From assembly GCF_023715785.1 (NCBI RefSeq), contig NZ_JAMBOX010000016.1:1-64000 (forward strand): a DNA stretch of 64,000 bases, read 5' to 3'. A model generated the notes under the pieces. The model did no database searches. It was given only the letters and a program-made list of their open reading frames with translations, and was not told where the DNA came from. The number at the start of each line of letters is the position of its first letter. The first letter of the stretch is position 1. Below, piece by piece: positions 53,274-62,096 of the stretch. The stretch comes from Neobacillus niacini (GTDB lineage: Bacteria > Bacillota > Bacilli > Bacillales > Cytobacillaceae). Both the position numbers and the translations under genes were made by a program.

Positions 53274-54044
53274 TTGGATATTTTTAATTTGGACGGAAAA
53301 ACGGCTATTATAACTGGGGCTAATGGGGGTATGGGAAAAAGCATTGCTAGGGGATTTGCGAATTACGAATGTAATCTCGTTCTATGTGACCTCGTATTAA
53401 CGGATATAGAAGGGTTTGCGGAAGAACTTAGAGAGAAGGGCGCGAAAGTATTAGTCATTCAATGTGATGTTGGAAACCCTGATGATATTAAAAACGTGGT
53501 AAACAAGACACTTGAAAAATTTACTACTATTGACATATTGGTTAATAATGCTGGAATAACATCCAAAAGAACAGCGGCGGAGGATTTTCCATTAGAGGTT
53601 TGGCATAAGATTTTGGAAGTAAACTTAACGGGTGTTTTCATGTTTACACAAGAGGTGGGAAAAGTCATGCTAGAACAACGCAGCGGTTCTATCATTAATA
53701 TTTCTTCAGGTGCTTCCCGCCAGGCTGTGAGAGGTTCCCTTGGTTATAGTGTTAGTAAAAGTGGAGTAAATATGATAACTAAAGGATTCGCGTCTGAATG
53801 GGCCGAAAGAGGTGTAAGGGTCAATGGGGTTGCCCCTTACTATACAGAAACTCCTATTCTTAAATCTATAAAAGAAACTGATAAAGATTTTATGGAAAAA
53901 GTTTTGAGTAAGTCTCCAATGAGACGTATGGGAAAACCAGAAGAAATTGCGGCAGGGGTGATGTTTCTAGCATCCGATGCTTCCTCCTATATGACAGGTG
54001 AAACAATTTTAATAGACGGTGGAGCACACGCGATGGCTTTATAA
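53274..54044 (+). CDS. SDR-family dehydrogenase 1 of the BVMO operon
   Basis: This 256-residue classical SDR has TGANGGMG (14-21), NNAG and YSVSK (Y158, K162), with C-terminal ASSYMTGETILIDGG. The start is TTG 53274 behind GGGGGAA. It likely interconverts an alcohol and a ketone using NAD(P), supplying the monooxygenase substrate or processing the product. It lies 22 nt before a second SDR. Confidence 0.8.
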   Translation: MDIFNLDGKTAIITGANGGMGKSIARGFANYECNLVLCDLVLTDIEGFAEELREKGAKVLVIQCDVGNPDDIKNVVNKTLEKFTTIDILVNNAGITSKRTAAEDFPLEVWHKILEVNLTGVFMFTQEVGKVMLEQRSGSIINISSGASRQAVRGSLGYSVSKSGVNMITKGFASEWAERGVRVNGVAPYYTETPILKSIKETDKDFMEKVLSKSPMRRMGKPEEIAAGVMFLASDASSYMTGETILIDGGAHAMAL

Positions 54045-54066
54045 ACATTTACAGGGGTGTTCTAGA

Positions 54067-54831
54067 ATGTTATTTGAAGGGAAAGTTGTTTTAATTACTG
54101 GTGCTGCAGGAGGAATTGGACGAGAGACTGCCCGTTTATTCGCTGACCAAGGAGCAAAATTAGTTTTGGTAGATGTTGATCAAAGAGTAATAGAGAAGGT
54201 TGCCTCTAAGTTGGAATTAGATGATTACCTTGCTCTTTCTGCAGACGTATCAAGTGAAGAACAAGTAAAAAATTTCGTACAACTGACCAAAGAAAAATAT
54301 GGAAGGATTGATGTCTTTTATAATAATGCAGGTGTCGGAGTTGGATATGGAAGGATTACAGATATTACTGCAGAAGAGCTGGATCAAGTTTTAAATGTAA
54401 ATGTCAAGGGAGTATTCTTTGGTTTAAAGCATGTATTGGCGGTTATGCTGGAGCAAAAATCCGGCAGTATAGTAAACACATCATCTGTTAATGGAGTAAC
54501 TGGTTCACCAGGATTGTCGGCTTATTCTGCTTCTAAGCATGCGGTAATTGGTTTGACAAAGACAGTTGCAGTAGAGTGTGCAGGAACAGGAATTCGAATC
54601 AATGCCATTTGTCCAGGTCCTGTAGATACTCCAATGATACGAGCACTGGCTGAGATGAAAACACCGGGCAATCCGGAGCAGACAAGAGAAATGTATGAGC
54701 AAAGAATTCCTTTGAGACGATATGCTCAACCTAAAGAAATTGCAGAATTAGTTTTATTTTTGTCATCTGATAAAGCTTCATATATTACAGGCAGCGTGTA
54801 TCGAATTGATGGTGGCATGACAGCTTCATAA
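54067..54831 (+). CDS. SDR-family dehydrogenase 2 of the BVMO operon
   Basis: This 254-residue SDR has TGAAGGIG (11-18), NNAG and YSASK (Y153, K157). Asp after beta-2 (VDVD) suggests NAD preference. ATG 54067 lies behind CAGGGGTG. It resembles cyclohexanol/cyclopentanol-dehydrogenase-like members, which fits oxidation of a cyclic or secondary alcohol to the ketone used by the BVMO. The assignment is by context. Confidence 0.8.
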   Translation: MLFEGKVVLITGAAGGIGRETARLFADQGAKLVLVDVDQRVIEKVASKLELDDYLALSADVSSEEQVKNFVQLTKEKYGRIDVFYNNAGVGVGYGRITDITAEELDQVLNVNVKGVFFGLKHVLAVMLEQKSGSIVNTSSVNGVTGSPGLSAYSASKHAVIGLTKTVAVECAGTGIRINAICPGPVDTPMIRALAEMKTPGNPEQTREMYEQRIPLRRYAQPKEIAELVLFLSSDKASYITGSVYRIDGGMTAS

Positions 54832-54954
54832 CTTGATTAGAGCATATTATCTGGGATCATGACGAAATATCCAAGATATTTTTCACAGGGCGGTTAGTTC
54901 GAAACTAATAGGTGGAAAATTAACCACTAAGCATATAAACGAGGAGGCATTTAG

Positions 54955-56388
54955 ATGCTTTATATTAATGGTGAATGGACACCATCTGTTACGAATAAAA
55001 GTTTTACTGTTTATAATCCGGCAACGAAAGAAAAGGTTGGAGAGATGGCATATGGAAACAGAGAAGATACAGAAATGGCCATTTCTTCTGCTGAACAGGC
55101 TTTTAAGATATGGAAAAGAAAAACGGCTGGAGAAAGAAGTTCGTTTTTAAAAACTTTTGCTGATCAATTAAGGGTTAGAGCGGGGGATATTGCAAAAACA
55201 ATAACTCTGGAAATGGGGAAATCATTACGTGAGTCTATTGGAGAAGTTAATCTAGCAATATCTTATGTTGACTGGTATTCAGAGGAAGCAAAACGTATTT
55301 ATGGCGATACGATTCCCGCTTCAAGTATCGATAAAAGAATATTTGTTTTTCAGGAGCCTGTTGGAGTTACTGCGGCGATTACACCTTGGAATTTTCCAGC
55401 GGCAATGATTACTAGAAAGATTGCTCCAGCACTTGCGGCAGGTTGTACTGTGATCGTTAAACCAGCATCAGCAACCCCTCTAACAGCAAAGTTAATTTTT
55501 GAGGCACTGGATGCTGCAAGACTGCCAAAAGGAGTAGCGAATCTAGTAACAGGACCATCCCAGGAGATCGCGGCTACTTTTAATGATAGTTTTGCGGTCC
55601 GTAAATTAACTTTTACGGGGTCAACTGAAGTTGGAATTGAATTGATGCGCGGTGCAGCGGATACAGTAAAAAAAGTTGCGATGGAACTAGGCGGTCATGC
55701 ACCCTATATTGTTTTTGAAGATGCAGACCTGGAAACAGCTGTAGATGGTGCAATCGCAAGTAAATTTAGAAATGCGGGCCAAACCTGTGTTTGTACAAAT
55801 AGGATTTATGTTCACGAATCTATAGCAGATGAGTTTGGTACATTGTTTGCGAAAAAAGTAAGTGAACTGGTCATAGGAAATGGACTGAATGACAACACAG
55901 ACATAGGTCCACTTATTAATCGAGAGTCTTTATCTAAAGTTACATCACAAATTGACGATGCAATAAAACACGGTGGCAAAGTTATCGCCGGAGGAAAAGA
56001 AGTAAAATTTGAACAAATGGAAGGATGCTTTTTTGAACCTACAGTGATCAATTATGCTACGGATGAAATGATTATTTCAAAAGAGGAAACGTTTGGACCA
56101 GTTGCACCGATCTTTACATTTCAATCAGAAGAGGAAGTAGTTGAAAGAGCCAATCATTTTCAATATGGTCTAGCAGCCTATTGTTATACCAATGATTTTA
56201 GTCGTGCCATACGAATGATGGAAAATCTTGAATATGGAATTGTTGGTATAAATGATGAAATGCCTACAACGGCACAGGCTCCTTTCGGCGGGGTAAAAGC
56301 AAGTGGTGTTGGCCGCGAAGGTGGAAAGTATGGTTTACAAGAATATTTAGTTGAAAAATATGTATCAATGAAAATTAAACAAAATTGA
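54955..56388 (+). CDS. NAD(P)-dependent aldehyde dehydrogenase
   Basis: This 477-residue ALDH of the succinate-semialdehyde dehydrogenase type (GabD-like) has catalytic Cys278 in NAGQTCVCTNR and general-base Glu244 in ELGGHAP, with the FTGSTEVG cofactor loop. It starts at ATG 54955 after GAGGAGG. It would oxidise an aldehyde from the hydroxyacid or alcohol released after ester cleavage to a carboxylic acid, which the acyl-CoA ligase could then activate. It ends 123 nt before the importer genes with no terminator, so transcription likely continues. Confidence 0.85.
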   Translation: MLYINGEWTPSVTNKSFTVYNPATKEKVGEMAYGNREDTEMAISSAEQAFKIWKRKTAGERSSFLKTFADQLRVRAGDIAKTITLEMGKSLRESIGEVNLAISYVDWYSEEAKRIYGDTIPASSIDKRIFVFQEPVGVTAAITPWNFPAAMITRKIAPALAAGCTVIVKPASATPLTAKLIFEALDAARLPKGVANLVTGPSQEIAATFNDSFAVRKLTFTGSTEVGIELMRGAADTVKKVAMELGGHAPYIVFEDADLETAVDGAIASKFRNAGQTCVCTNRIYVHESIADEFGTLFAKKVSELVIGNGLNDNTDIGPLINRESLSKVTSQIDDAIKHGGKVIAGGKEVKFEQMEGCFFEPTVINYATDEMIISKEETFGPVAPIFTFQSEEEVVERANHFQYGLAAYCYTNDFSRAIRMMENLEYGIVGINDEMPTTAQAPFGGVKASGVGREGGKYGLQEYLVEKYVSMKIKQN

Positions 56389-56521
56389 ACTAGTAGCTGA
56401 TTTAACAGTACTCAACAATACAGCAGATTTTGCACATTTTGAAAAATTCACTAAAAAAAATTACATCTAGGTAAGAACAAAAAAGGTTTACCAATTAATT
56501 TTCTTACGGGAGATGATTTTA

Positions 56522-58099
56522 TTGAAAAGAATGAATTTCATATTTATTGCCAAATTAGTGCCACTGTTAATTCTTGCTGTTATGATCGTGGGTTGTTCTT
56601 CTGATTCGAGCTCAGGGAAGAACCCATCTAATTCCGGTCAAGCATCGAAGTCCGAAGAAGGCACACCTAAAAAAGGTGGGGAGGTCACAATAGCATATCA
56701 ATCGGATTCCACGAATTATGATCCAATTTTAGGAAGTAGTGGTAGTGACCATCCTTTACTATGGCCCATCTATGATACACTTATCTCATTTACGAAAGAG
56801 CTCGAGCCAAAGCCCGGATTGGCTGAATCATGGGAATTTACAGACGATAAGAAGACATTGATTCTTCATCTCAGGGAAGGTGTAACTTTTCATGATGGCA
56901 CCGCATTTGATGCAGAAGCGGCGAAATTTAATATCGAACGAATTAACTCCGATAAGTCAGTGGTCTCCGATCTTAAAAATATTGAAAGTGTAGAAGTTAC
57001 TGATAATAAGACTGTTAAACTGAATTTAAAACAACCAGATTCGTCTCTTTTGTTAGCGCTATCAGACCGGGGGGGGATGATGGTTTCCCCTACTGCTGTT
57101 AAAGAGTATGGTGATGACTTTCCTCAACATCCGATTGGGGCAGGGCCATTTAAACGAGTAAAGCATATTCCTAATGGAGAGATTGTTTTTGAAGCCTATG
57201 AAGATTACTGGCAAGAGGGAAAGCCTTATGTCGATAAAATGACAGTTAAAGTCATGCCGGATGAAAATACAAGAATTAATGCACTTAAATCAGGTGAAAT
57301 AGATTATGCTGACAATATTGCCCCTGGCAATGTTCAAAATCTCGAAACTGATTCCAATATTGTTTTAAAAGATGTTTTGCCACTTCGATTTAAAATGATG
57401 TTTTTAAATCAATCCATGCCGCCGTTTGATAATAAAAATGTACGGTTAGCCATCCAATATGGGATTAACCGTGAGGGGATCAATAAAGGGATTAATTTTG
57501 GACAAGGTGAACCGGCTAATAACATCTTTCCAAAGGAATATTGGGCGGGTGATCCTGATATGAAAATAGACTATGACCTTGAAAAAGCAAAACAATTATT
57601 AAAAGATTCCGGACTTAAGAATATCTCTTTCACAATGATTAACTTTCCGATTGCGGACTATGCGAAGGGGGCCGAAGCCGTAAAGAGCCAGCTAAAAGAA
57701 ATAGGAATTAATGTGGACCTTCAGCCAATGGAAGTCACAAAGGGGACTACAAGTTATTTTGCCGAAAAGACAGCACCAGCATTTTTTACCTCATGGACAG
57801 GGCGTCCAGATCCGCAAATGACGACCCGACTTTTATTTTCAGCAGATAGCTATCTTAATCCTGGTAAATATTCTACTCCGGAAATTGAGTCACTTATTTC
57901 AGAAGCAGCTTCAAGTTATGATCAAAAGGAACGTGCTAAATTATACAAAGAAATTAGTAAAAAAGCACTTTTGGAAGAAGCAATTGCAATCCCGGTTGTA
58001 TATGATCGGATGACATCTGCTATGAATAAAAAGGTAAAAGGATTTGAACCAAATATGATGGGCAAACCAGTTTTCTCATCGATCTGGATGGAGGAGTAA
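56522..58099 (+). CDS. ABC importer solute-binding lipoprotein (family 5), second
   Basis: This 525-residue lipoprotein begins at TTG 56522 behind GGGAGATGA; an ATG at 56513 is possible but lies in the ribosome site. The signal MKRMNFIFIAKLVPLLILAV with lipobox MIVGC is followed by a Ser/Asn-rich tether and an SBP_bac_5 domain (LILHLREGVTFHDGTAFDAE, GAGPFKRVKH). It serves the downstream importer. It is only distantly similar to the protein at 27377-28984. Confidence 0.85.
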   Translation: MKRMNFIFIAKLVPLLILAVMIVGCSSDSSSGKNPSNSGQASKSEEGTPKKGGEVTIAYQSDSTNYDPILGSSGSDHPLLWPIYDTLISFTKELEPKPGLAESWEFTDDKKTLILHLREGVTFHDGTAFDAEAAKFNIERINSDKSVVSDLKNIESVEVTDNKTVKLNLKQPDSSLLLALSDRGGMMVSPTAVKEYGDDFPQHPIGAGPFKRVKHIPNGEIVFEAYEDYWQEGKPYVDKMTVKVMPDENTRINALKSGEIDYADNIAPGNVQNLETDSNIVLKDVLPLRFKMMFLNQSMPPFDNKNVRLAIQYGINREGINKGINFGQGEPANNIFPKEYWAGDPDMKIDYDLEKAKQLLKDSGLKNISFTMINFPIADYAKGAEAVKSQLKEIGINVDLQPMEVTKGTTSYFAEKTAPAFFTSWTGRPDPQMTTRLLFSADSYLNPGKYSTPEIESLISEAASSYDQKERAKLYKEISKKALLEEAIAIPVVYDRMTSAMNKKVKGFEPNMMGKPVFSSIWMEE

Positions 58100-58176
58100 T
58101 TTAAAAGTACCTAATTGTGTCGATTGGGAAAACAATCACAATAATAATAAAAGTACATGTTCAACAACATTTTAAT

Positions 58177-58209
58177 AGTGGAGCAGCAACTTATCATGCC
58201 TGCTCCACT
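58177..58209 (+). promoter_or_regulatory. Intercistronic hairpin after the second binding-protein gene
   Basis: AGTGGAGCAG (58177-58186) pairs perfectly with CTGCTCCACT (58200-58209) around 13 nt, in a 164-nt spacer with no T tract. It could stabilise the upstream message or limit transcription into the permeases. Confidence 0.6.
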
Positions 58210-58263
58210 TATTTCAATGAAGTTTGTGGGTGCTTTCAAACTAAACGGAAGGAGGGCGTAAGA

Positions 58264-59208
58264 TTGTTTTTAAAATTTCTAGTACGTCGCTTATTATATG
58301 TAATCCCAATGATATTCATTACAACCCTCATCGTGTTCTCTTTTATTTTACTGATCCCAGGGGACCCTGTTTTGGCGTTGCTTGGTGAAAATGCGACTCC
58401 GGAAAAAGTGGACCAATTGCGGCAGCAGTTGGGTCTTGATCAACCGATTATTATGCAGTATTTCGAATGGTTGAAAAATGCTCTCCAAGGTGATTTGGGC
58501 CGTTCCATTTTCACGGGACAATTCGTTCATGAGGCGGTGATCAGCCGTTTCGCTGTTACATTTCAATTGGTTGTCACTGCGATGATCATTTCCGTTTTGG
58601 GTGGCATGTTTTTCGCCATTATGTCTATCTATTATCCGAATAGCTGGATTGACTATGTATCGCGCTTTTTTGGAACGATTGGCATGTCGATGCCTAACTT
58701 TTGGCTTGCTATGCTGCTTGTTTTATTCTTTAGCTTGAAGCTTGAATGGGTACCGGCGACTGGATTTACGAGTATTAATGAAAACCCCGTAAACTTTATC
58801 AAAGGAATTTTGTTGCCGGCTCTTTCACTTGGGGCGGTTGGAACTGCACAGATTACAAGACACTTACGCTCATCATTAATAGAGGTAATGAGTGCGGATT
58901 ATTTGCGGACTGCCTACTCCAAAGGTGTTGAGCGCTGGAGAGCGATTTTCAAACACGGGCTGCAAAATGCCATGCTGCCAGTTGTTACGACAATTGGTAT
59001 TTTATTCGGAAACTTATTAGGTGCAACCGTTGTTATCGAAACGATATTCGCCATACCTGGCATGGGTCAGCTTGCAGTAAATTCCATTTTGCAACGAGAC
59101 TTCACGATGCTTCAGGGGGTCGTTCTCGTCATGATTATCATGGTGATAATTATCAACTTTATTACTGATCTAGTGTACGCCATCTTGGATCCTCGGATTG
59201 AATATTAG
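58264..59208 (+). CDS. ABC importer permease (DppB-type), second
   Basis: This 314-residue inner-membrane permease starts at TTG 58264 behind GGAAGGAGGG, giving MFLKFLVRRLLYVIP. Six hydrophobic helices and the EAA loop ADYLRTAYSKGVERWRAIFK are visible. A longer in-frame reading from 58117 includes the hairpin region and is not believed. It is homologous to 29056-29991. Confidence 0.85.
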   Translation: MFLKFLVRRLLYVIPMIFITTLIVFSFILLIPGDPVLALLGENATPEKVDQLRQQLGLDQPIIMQYFEWLKNALQGDLGRSIFTGQFVHEAVISRFAVTFQLVVTAMIISVLGGMFFAIMSIYYPNSWIDYVSRFFGTIGMSMPNFWLAMLLVLFFSLKLEWVPATGFTSINENPVNFIKGILLPALSLGAVGTAQITRHLRSSLIEVMSADYLRTAYSKGVERWRAIFKHGLQNAMLPVVTTIGILFGNLLGATVVIETIFAIPGMGQLAVNSILQRDFTMLQGVVLVMIIMVIIINFITDLVYAILDPRIEY

Positions 59209-59224
59209 GGAAGGAGCAGGGAAA

Positions 59225-60064
59225 ATGAGTTTTGGAACAATTTTTAAACGTTTAATGGCAGAACGTCTTGCATTTTTTAGCTTCATTTTTTTAATGGTGC
59301 TTGTCATTATTTCAATCACTGCTCCTTTCATCGTGCCTCACGATCCGTTGAAACAGGACTTGATGAAAGTCATGCTTAGCCCTAGCAGCCAACACTGGTT
59401 AGGTACAGATGAACTCGGACGTGATATTTTCAGCCGATTGTTAATGGGGACAAAGGCGGCCATCCAAGCAGGGTTGGTTGCGATATTAATTCCGCTCTGT
59501 ATAGGTGTTCCGATGGGAATTTTGTCAGGCTATTTAGGCGGGATCGTTGATGATATTTTGATGCGGATTGTTGACGGTATTATCGCCATTCCTGCTATTT
59601 TGCTCGCGCTTGGGATTACAGGTGCTCTGGGTATTAGTTTATGGAACGCCATGATTGCCATCGGCATCGTTTTCACACCGCAATTCGCAAGGCTTGCAAG
59701 GGGACAAACATTGCAAATCCGTTCAGAGCCTTATGTTGAAGCAGCAAAAATCTCAGGTGCTGGCGCAGGCTTGATCATGCTAAAACATATTATCCCGAAC
59801 ATCACTCCTCCAATCGTTGTACAAGCATCATTTAATTTAAGCTATGCGATTCTGGTTGAAGCTTCTCTTAGTTTCCTTGGAATGGGAGCAAAGTCTCCGC
59901 AGATTAGTTGGGGAAATATGATTCAACAAGCCTACAGTATGATTAACATGAATGCGTGGATGATTATTTATCCTGGTCTGGCTATTATGCTGACGGTATT
60001 GGCTGGCAATTTCCTCGGAGATGGACTTCGTGCAGCGCTTGATCCAAAGTATAAAAAAGCTTAA
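59225..60064 (+). CDS. ABC importer permease (DppC-type), second
   Basis: This 279-residue permease has ATG 59225 after GGAAGGAGCAGGG. It has the OppC-type HWLGTDELGRDIFSR segment and the EAA loop EPYVEAAKISGAGAGLIMLK, with about six helices. It partners the preceding permease. Confidence 0.85.
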   Translation: MSFGTIFKRLMAERLAFFSFIFLMVLVIISITAPFIVPHDPLKQDLMKVMLSPSSQHWLGTDELGRDIFSRLLMGTKAAIQAGLVAILIPLCIGVPMGILSGYLGGIVDDILMRIVDGIIAIPAILLALGITGALGISLWNAMIAIGIVFTPQFARLARGQTLQIRSEPYVEAAKISGAGAGLIMLKHIIPNITPPIVVQASFNLSYAILVEASLSFLGMGAKSPQISWGNMIQQAYSMINMNAWMIIYPGLAIMLTVLAGNFLGDGLRAALDPKYKKA

Positions 60065-60082
60065 TAAAGGGAGGTCGAAAGC

Positions 60083-61114
60083 ATGAGTTCGAAAGAAGCG
60101 CCATTACTTGAGGTGAAAAATCTACAAACCTTCATTCCAACACCGAAAGGCGAAATCAAACCTGTTAACGGTGTTTCATTCTCTATCAATAAAGGGGAAA
60201 TTGTCGCATTAGTGGGCGAGTCGGGAAGCGGAAAAAGCGTTTCCTCCCTCTCAATCATGGGACTCAACGCTAGTGCGATTCAATATAAACCAGAAAGCAG
60301 CATTTACTTCAAAGATAAAGATTTATTGAGATTAAAAGAAAAGGAAATGAGGAAAATTCGCGGCAACGAAATAGCTATGATTTTCCAGGATCCAATGTTT
60401 TCCCTTAATCCTGTCCATACCATTGGCAAACAAATTGCCGAATCAATCGTTTTGCATAAAAAAGTGAAATATAAAGAAGCCCTTGAAACAGCACTCGATT
60501 TATTAAATAAAGTCGGTATCCCCGATGCAAAGCGGCGCCTCAATGACTACCCACATCAAATGTCCGGTGGAATGAGGCAAAGAGTAATGATTGCAATGGC
60601 ACTTGCTTGTGATCCACAGCTCCTTATTGCCGATGAACCGACTACGGCACTTGATGTGACGATTCAGGCACAAATTTTAAACCTATTGCGCAAGTTACAG
60701 AGGGAAACGGGCATTTCCATTCTCCTAATTACGCATGACCTCGGTGTTGTAGCCGAAATGGCTGATCGCGTCTTAGTCATGTATTGCGGAAAGATTGTCG
60801 AAGAAGGAACGGTAGATGACATCTTTGAAAATGCTCTTCACCCGTATACAAAAGGATTAATGGCCAGCGTACCTGAGTTATACGGCCCTTCTAAAGAGAA
60901 ATTAGACACCATTCCCGGTGTTGTTCCGAACCCACTTGAGTTGCCAACAGGTTGCAATTTCGTGACACGATGCAGCTACGCAACAAAAAAATGCAGTCAA
61001 ACTGCACCAACATTGCTTCAACATCCTTCAGGGAACAGGGTTTCTTGTTGGAATCCGTTTGGAAAGGAAGGGGAGACTGCACAATATGAAACAGCAGCCA
61101 CTAGTATCACTTAA
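60083..61114 (+). CDS. ABC importer ATPase (DppD-type), second
   Basis: This 343-residue ATPase has GESGSGKS (Walker A), FQDPMFSLNP (Q-loop), MSGGMRQR, LLIADEPTTALD and THDLGVV. A C-terminal Cys cluster is present (CNFVTRCSYATKKCSQ). ATG follows GGGAGG. Its 3' end overlaps the next ATPase gene by 29 nt. Confidence 0.9.
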   Translation: MSSKEAPLLEVKNLQTFIPTPKGEIKPVNGVSFSINKGEIVALVGESGSGKSVSSLSIMGLNASAIQYKPESSIYFKDKDLLRLKEKEMRKIRGNEIAMIFQDPMFSLNPVHTIGKQIAESIVLHKKVKYKEALETALDLLNKVGIPDAKRRLNDYPHQMSGGMRQRVMIAMALACDPQLLIADEPTTALDVTIQAQILNLLRKLQRETGISILLITHDLGVVAEMADRVLVMYCGKIVEEGTVDDIFENALHPYTKGLMASVPELYGPSKEKLDTIPGVVPNPLELPTGCNFVTRCSYATKKCSQTAPTLLQHPSGNRVSCWNPFGKEGETAQYETAATSIT

Positions 61115-62069
61115 AGACATTAAAAAGTACTATCCTGTTGGAAGCGGACTTTTTGGGAAGAAGGATCATTTTGTGAAAGCCGTTGATGGTGTAAGCCTTG
61201 ACATTTATCCTGGAGAAACCGTTGGTTTGGTTGGTGAATCAGGCTGTGGGAAATCGACGACAGGCAGAATGGTCGTAGGACTGACAGATCCGACAGGTGG
61301 CGAAATCTATTTTGAAGGAAAAAAATTAAGTGAGTATAGAGCTAAAAAATCTTTAGGCAAGAACTTACAGATGATTTTTCAAGATCCGTACTCGTCGCTC
61401 AATCCGAGGATGACGGTTGCAGATATTATTGCTGAACCGTTAGTCCTGCATAAAGAAGGTACCGCAAAAGAACGAAGGAAAAGGGTAGACGAACTACTAG
61501 AGAGAGTCGGGCTTCATTCCTACCATGGCAGCCGCTATCCAATTGAATTCTCAGGGGGACAAAGACAAAGGATTGGCATCGCAAGAGCACTAGCTTTACA
61601 GCCTAAGCTCATTGTGTGTGATGAACCAGTCTCAGCTCTTGACGTATCCATTCAAGCCCAAATCTTAAATCTATTAAAAGAAATTCAAAAAGATATGGGC
61701 TTATCCTATCTCTTTATTGCTCATGGTATTCAAGCCGTTAAACATATTAGCGACAAAATTGCGGTCATGTATCTTGGGAAAATTATTGAATTTTCAAATA
61801 AGGAAGAATTGTTTGAGAATCCGCGTCATCCGTATACAAAAGCATTGTTGTCAGCCGTTCCTCATCCAAATCCGAAAATGCGGGACCGCGAAAGAATTAT
61901 TTTACAAGGTGACTTGCCAAGCCCTGCAAATCCTCCAGCAGGCTGCAGCTTCCATACACGCTGTCCAGTGGCAATGGAACAATGCAGGAGTATTGATCCG
62001 AAATTACTGCCTACTTCTGAACAAAGTCTGACAGCGTGTTTATTATTCGAGGCAAAAGTAGCGAATTAG
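61086..62069 (+). CDS. ABC importer ATPase (DppF-type), second
   Basis: This 327-residue ATPase has GESGCGKST, FQDPYSSLNPR, FSGGQRQR and LIVCDEPVSALD. The switch-His region reads IAHGIQAV where HD-L is usual; His is kept but the following Asp is Gly. ATG 61086 lies behind GGAAGGGGAG. A CSFHTRCPVAMEQC cluster is at the C-terminus. It heterodimerises with the preceding subunit. Confidence 0.9.
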   Translation: MKQQPLVSLKDIKKYYPVGSGLFGKKDHFVKAVDGVSLDIYPGETVGLVGESGCGKSTTGRMVVGLTDPTGGEIYFEGKKLSEYRAKKSLGKNLQMIFQDPYSSLNPRMTVADIIAEPLVLHKEGTAKERRKRVDELLERVGLHSYHGSRYPIEFSGGQRQRIGIARALALQPKLIVCDEPVSALDVSIQAQILNLLKEIQKDMGLSYLFIAHGIQAVKHISDKIAVMYLGKIIEFSNKEELFENPRHPYTKALLSAVPHPNPKMRDRERIILQGDLPSPANPPAGCSFHTRCPVAMEQCRSIDPKLLPTSEQSLTACLLFEAKVAN

Positions 62070-62096
62070 AATAGGAAATGAATGGGGGAATGTACG

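Noticed and set aside
58117..58263. N-terminal extension of the second DppB-type permease
   Set aside because: It would translate across a stable hairpin and lacks a ribosome site, while TTG 58264 has GGAAGGAGGG and the canonical MFLKFLVRRLL start.
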